From Shewanella algicola (GTDB taxonomy: Bacteria; Pseudomonadota; Gammaproteobacteria; Enterobacterales; Shewanellaceae): a stretch of DNA of 46,596 nt. The notes under the pieces were generated by a model. It worked only from the letters and a program-made list of their open reading frames with translations, had not been told where the DNA came from and did not search any database. Of this stretch, positions 43,020-46,596 are shown in pieces (within the stretch, counting starts at the first letter, position 1; every line of letters begins with the position of its first letter). The stretch is from NCBI RefSeq assembly GCF_014648035.1, contig NZ_BMQI01000041.1, positions 1-46,596 on the forward strand. Reading direction: 5' to 3'. Position numbers and translations under genes: made by a program.

Positions 43020-45314
43020 TTATTTTAATTGTTGGTCTAAAAATGCAGCTAACGATTTATATAAGTGATTACGCACTTTCTCGCCGCGCATTGAATGCTT
43101 AGACCCTGGGTAATCCATCATCTGAAATAATTTACCTTCATCTTGCAATGCTTTATAAACGCGCGTGCTGTTTTCAAACAACACATTATCATCCGCCATG
43201 CCGTGGTACATCAACAGGCCAGACTGGTAATTGCTAACATAAGGCAAAATACTGCTGGCATCATAACCTTGTTTATTGGTTTCAGGATCCCCCATATAAC
43301 GCTCGGTATAATGGGTATCGTATAAACGCCAATCGGTAACCGGCGCCCCTGAAATAGCCGCTTTAAAATAATCTGGCGCCTTAAATTGGCTCATTAATGC
43401 CATATAGCCGCCGTAACTGTGACCATAAATTGCCACGTTGTCGCCATCAATAAATGGCAGGCTGCGTAAGTAATCCACACCCACTTTTTGATCGTTTACC
43501 TCAGCATCTCCCATATTTTGATAAATCACATACTCAAACTCAGTACCACGATGAGCCGAGCCACGGTTATCTAATTGAAATACGGCATAACCTTGTTGCA
43601 ATAAGTATTGAGTAAAATAATCAGACTCGCTCCAACTGTTGACGACTAACTGGGCATGTGGGCCACCATAAACACGCACCACCACAGGATATTTTTTATT
43701 AGCATCAAACGGCACAGGTTTAAATAAACGGTACATTAATGGCTGACCATCTTCCGCTTTTAATTGGCCAAACTCAGGCATTTGCCATAGCCCAGCCACA
43801 TCATATAACGGGTGTTTGCTATTGATTAGGTTTTGTTCAACCCAGGCTAATCGATTACCACTGTCGTTGTGTAAGCTGATCTGTGGCGGCTGCTGTAGGC
43901 TACTAAAATAATCTAAATATACTGGGCTTTTATCAGCAAAAACCGCAGCATGCATTCCTGCACTTTGGCTAATTCGCTCGATTGAGTCGGCACCTTTGTT
44001 TAAATTAACCCGATATAAATGACGCTCAACTACACTGTCTTTACGGCCACTAAAATACACCCAGCCGCTGGCCTCATCGACAAATTCAAGCGCATCAACC
44101 GCCCAATCTCCCTGGGTTAATTGTTTGAGCTGCTTTCCTTGTAAATCAAATAAATACAAGTGATTAAACCCGTCACGCTCAGAGCCCCAAATAAAGGCAG
44201 ACTGCTGCTTTAAAAAATGCAGGTCATCGTTGAGGTTTATCCAGGCTTGGCTGCGCTCTTCAATCACTGTGTTAACTTGTTCTGGTTGGCTTACAGCTGC
44301 AATGCGTAAATCTAATGCTTGTTGATTACGACTTTGCCACTGAAAAGACACATGCTTGCTGTCGGGTAGCCATTCAACACGCGGTAAATACATGTCTTTT
44401 TGTTTGCCCAGATCAATCCAATTGACACTCTTATCGTGCAAACTCACGACACCAAGGGCGATTTCAACATTAGCTTTACCGGCATAAGGATAACGTTGTT
44501 CGGTTAATTTAATGCCTTCTGCATAAATCTCATTTCGTGTCACCAGCTCAACACCTGATTCATCAATTCGAGTAAAAGCAATAGCTGACTCATCCGGCGC
44601 CCACCAATAGCCCGTCATGCGATCCATTTCTTCCTGGGCGACAAACTCAGCCATGGCATTTTTGATCGGACCTTTACCGTCGGTTGTCAACGCGATTACT
44701 TGTTGAGACGCTAATGACAACACATAAAGGTTTTGATCGCGTACAAATGACACATAGCGCCCTTTTGGCGACAAACGCGCGTCCGTTGCAAAGCCTTCAC
44801 CCGTGTTAAGCTCAGTGACTTTATTGCTGGCTACATCATATAAATACAATTGCCCAGCGGCAGGAATTAAAATACTTTGGCTGTTTTCAGACCAAAAGTA
44901 TTCCATGATCCCTTCACCGTAAATTCGCTGGCGTTCACGGCGCGCTTTTTCTTCGTCAGACAACTCACCACTGGCAAGCAGGTCAGCATTAATCAATACA
45001 CTGCGCTCACCCGTGGCGATATTCATTTGCCACAAATCATAAAAATGTTGGTTATCGGCGCGGCTCGATAAATAGGTCACTCGTTTGCCGTCTGGTGATA
45101 ATGCCAGGCCCCGCGGGCTTGAACCTGCTAATGCGGGAGAAGCATGAATACGCTCAATAGTGAGTGGCGTTTTATTGCCGTTTATTGCACTTAACGGTGC
45201 GGTAGTAAGTGAAGTCATAGCACTGCCTTGGTCTGCTGCAAAAATCTGGCTAGTAAAGAGAAACGGTACGGCAGTCATTGCCGCTAAAGCATGCTGCTTC
45301 CATGTTGTTGTCAT
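43020..45314 (-). CDS. Dipeptidyl peptidase IV-like S9 serine peptidase
   Basis: A 764-residue exported S9B peptidase. The signal peptide is about 1-26 (ending IFAADQ). The N-terminal beta-propeller (about 50-480) carries the DPP4 glutamates in FVAQEEMDRMTGYWW. The alpha/beta-hydrolase domain has YGHSYGGYM (nucleophile Ser), YHGMADDNVLF (Asp) and SKHSM with His740. It removes dipeptides, usually X-Pro, from peptide N-termini in the periplasm. Length is normal. AAGGA lies about ten bases before the ATG. Confidence 0.93.
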   Translation of the reverse strand: MTTTWKQHALAAMTAVPFLFTSQIFAADQGSAMTSLTTAPLSAINGNKTPLTIERIHASPALAGSSPRGLALSPDGKRVTYLSSRADNQHFYDLWQMNIATGERSVLINADLLASGELSDEEKARRERQRIYGEGIMEYFWSENSQSILIPAAGQLYLYDVASNKVTELNTGEGFATDARLSPKGRYVSFVRDQNLYVLSLASQQVIALTTDGKGPIKNAMAEFVAQEEMDRMTGYWWAPDESAIAFTRIDESGVELVTRNEIYAEGIKLTEQRYPYAGKANVEIALGVVSLHDKSVNWIDLGKQKDMYLPRVEWLPDSKHVSFQWQSRNQQALDLRIAAVSQPEQVNTVIEERSQAWINLNDDLHFLKQQSAFIWGSERDGFNHLYLFDLQGKQLKQLTQGDWAVDALEFVDEASGWVYFSGRKDSVVERHLYRVNLNKGADSIERISQSAGMHAAVFADKSPVYLDYFSSLQQPPQISLHNDSGNRLAWVEQNLINSKHPLYDVAGLWQMPEFGQLKAEDGQPLMYRLFKPVPFDANKKYPVVVRVYGGPHAQLVVNSWSESDYFTQYLLQQGYAVFQLDNRGSAHRGTEFEYVIYQNMGDAEVNDQKVGVDYLRSLPFIDGDNVAIYGHSYGGYMALMSQFKAPDYFKAAISGAPVTDWRLYDTHYTERYMGDPETNKQGYDASSILPYVSNYQSGLLMYHGMADDNVLFENSTRVYKALQDEGKLFQMMDYPGSKHSMRGEKVRNHLYKSLAAFLDQQLK

Positions 45315-45481
45315 TATTATTAATCCTTAGGGGCAATCAATCAGTCAACATTTTGCCTTAATTTGCAGTAAAACCAAAACCTCAGATAACAATCGCTGAA
45401 ATTAGCCTCATTGTGGGGTATGATTTGCCTATAAAATGAATAACATCGACCTTAACCTCGCAAAATCTCATAGGAAAAATC

Positions 45482-46474
45482 ATGCAGACTTTGGCCCAAA
45501 CCCTCAGTGCTCAAGCAGTAAATGCGTCACTCACGCAATTGCTGTTCACTTTAGCAGAAACCTCAATCGCCATTAGCGGTGCCGTTCGTCACGGCGCGTT
45601 AGCAGGTGTATTAGGCGCAACAGAGCAAGAAAACGTTCAAGGTGAAACCCAGAAAAAACTGGATGTGATCACTAACGACATGCTTAAAGACGCTTTAAAG
45701 GCTGACGCAACAGTGCGCGGTATCGCTTCTGAAGAAGAAGATTACGTTGTAGAGGCCAATGCACAGGGTGAATACCTAGTGAGTTTTGATCCTTTAGATG
45801 GCTCATCTAATATCGATATTAACTCGTTAGTGGGTACGATCTTTTCGGTATTACCTGCACCTGCTGGCGAATTTAACGAGCAAAGCTTTTTACAAGCTGG
45901 GCGTAAACAAGTTGCTGCAGGCTACGTGCTTTATGGCCCATCAACTATGATGGCATTAACCACAGGCAAAGGTACACAGTTTTATACCCTAGACCCAGAC
46001 AGCCAAACCTTTTTGCTGACCAACGACAATGTACAAATCACCCCAGATACGGCTGAATTTGCCATTAACATGTCCAATCAACGCTTTTGGGAAGCGCCAA
46101 TGCAAACCTACATTGCCGACTTGCTACTGGGTAAAATAGGCCCTCGCGACCAGTCTTTTAACATGCGTTGGATTGCCGCTATGGTGGGTGATGTGCATCG
46201 TGTTTTGTGTCGCGGCGGTATTTTTACCTACCCAACAGACAATAAAAACCCGGCTAAACCTTTTAAATTGCGTCTAATGTATGAAGCCAATCCAATGGCA
46301 TTGCTTGTTGAGCAAGCTGGCGGTAAAGCCTCAACAGGTTACGAGACTATTTTGGATATTCAACCAACTGAAATCCACCAGCGCGTAGCCGTGATTTTAG
46401 GTAGTGCGAATGAAGTTGATACCTGCTTAAGCTATCACGATATTGATTACAGCGATGAGCCATCAATTGACTAA
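45482..46474 (+). CDS. fbp: Fructose-1,6-bisphosphatase, class 1
   Basis: Gluconeogenic enzyme that removes the 1-phosphate from fructose 1,6-bisphosphate. The 330-residue protein has the metal-site motif DPLDGSSNID, EEEDY ahead of it, and the C-terminal FKLRLMYEANPMALLVEQAGG that covers the substrate site (quoted in parts: RLMYEANPMALLVEQAGG). It matches E. coli Fbp in length. AGGA lies nine bases before the ATG. Two terminator hairpins follow. Confidence 0.96.
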   Translation: MQTLAQTLSAQAVNASLTQLLFTLAETSIAISGAVRHGALAGVLGATEQENVQGETQKKLDVITNDMLKDALKADATVRGIASEEEDYVVEANAQGEYLVSFDPLDGSSNIDINSLVGTIFSVLPAPAGEFNEQSFLQAGRKQVAAGYVLYGPSTMMALTTGKGTQFYTLDPDSQTFLLTNDNVQITPDTAEFAINMSNQRFWEAPMQTYIADLLLGKIGPRDQSFNMRWIAAMVGDVHRVLCRGGIFTYPTDNKNPAKPFKLRLMYEANPMALLVEQAGGKASTGYETILDIQPTEIHQRVAVILGSANEVDTCLSYHDIDYSDEPSID

Positions 46475-46487
46475 CTAATCAGTCTTC

Positions 46488-46513
46488 AAAAAACCGCCAA
46501 AAGGCGGTTTCAG
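46488..46513 (-). terminator. Hairpin after fbp, U tract on the minus strand
   Basis: An 8-bp stem (46491-46498 with 46503-46510). The better U tract is on the minus strand, so it probably terminates a gene coming from the right beyond the window, and perhaps fbp as well. Confidence 0.65.
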
Positions 46514-46522
46514 ATTAATGAC

Positions 46523-46558
46523 AAACCCCCACTTTTTTTAAAAGTGGGGGTTTTCTTT
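46523..46558 (+). terminator. fbp terminator
   Basis: A strong 13-bp stem (46523-46535 with 46541-46553), with U-rich sequence after it. Confidence 0.85.
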
Positions 46559-46596
46559 TACTAGTTTATTCGTCTTTCACGACTTTTATTTAAAAA

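Noticed and set aside
1..46596. CRISPR arrays, tRNA genes, rRNA genes, prophage or complete insertion sequence
   Set aside because: I looked for repeat-spacer periodicity, tRNA-like cloverleafs and transposase or integrase motifs and saw none; only the two MITEs and the window-edge fragment suggest mobile DNA.

Overview
The window reads as chromosomal DNA of a facultatively anaerobic marine gammaproteobacterium, almost certainly a Shewanella or very close relative. The reasons are the gene repertoire and order (second EF-G copy, fused 1,517-residue acetyl-CoA-carboxylase-like protein with a divergent LysR gene, SprT-EndA-RsmE-GshB cluster), a periplasmic nitrate reductase of the napAGHB type, ArcA, and moderately AT-rich base composition. 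This assignment rests on recognition of families and synteny, not on a database search.

Layout. 1-667: a catalase gene on the minus strand, broken near codon 182 by foreign sequence at the window edge. 885-3583: minus-strand genes for a small membrane protein, a hotdog thioesterase, a CsgD/LuxR-type regulator and a DUF2238 membrane protein. 3785-6138: serA and ygfZ, each with its own terminator. 6230-6492: a miniature inverted-repeat element (MITE). 6564-10961: an attEFGH-like ABC transporter operon (ATPase, fused double FtsX permease, CrtC/AttH-like lipoprotein). 11297-15882: the nap operon napA-napG-napH-napB with no napD, napC or napF beside it, followed by a small divergent gene for a 50-residue peptide and a LysR gene. 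The second MITE copy sits exactly at the LysR stop codon (17115-17373). 17560-26129 (minus): fusA2, a periplasmic-sensor diguanylate cyclase and the four-function carboxylase, with its divergent LysR at 26258. 27419-33316: an exported pyroglutamyl-peptidase-like protein, sprT, endA, rsmE, gshB and an alkaline phosphatase. 33386-37925: rsmC, a FapA/DUF342 protein, a DUF4144-like protein and an M50-type membrane protease. 38008-40856 (minus): a lysine riboswitch, lysC and a desuccinylase-like gene interrupted by a single in-frame amber codon. 41096-46474: a DUF3293 gene, a long leader region and arcA, a dipeptidyl peptidase IV and fbp.

Functional threads: anaerobic respiration (nap under apparent NarP/NarL-type control; ArcA), amino-acid biosynthesis (serA, lysine-riboswitch-controlled lysC), glutathione and peroxide defence, envelope functions (AttEFGH, M50 protease, DPP IV, alkaline phosphatase) and translation or RNA maintenance (EF-G2, RsmE, RsmC, YgfZ). 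No tRNA, rRNA, CRISPR array or complete insertion sequence was seen.

The most noteworthy items are the MITE pair with 3-bp target duplications (one duplicating a stop codon), the 50-residue peptide gene whose stop codon lies in the loop of its own terminator, the nap operon without napD, the exported peptidase-like protein with Ser in place of the catalytic Cys, and the amber-interrupted gene behind lysC.
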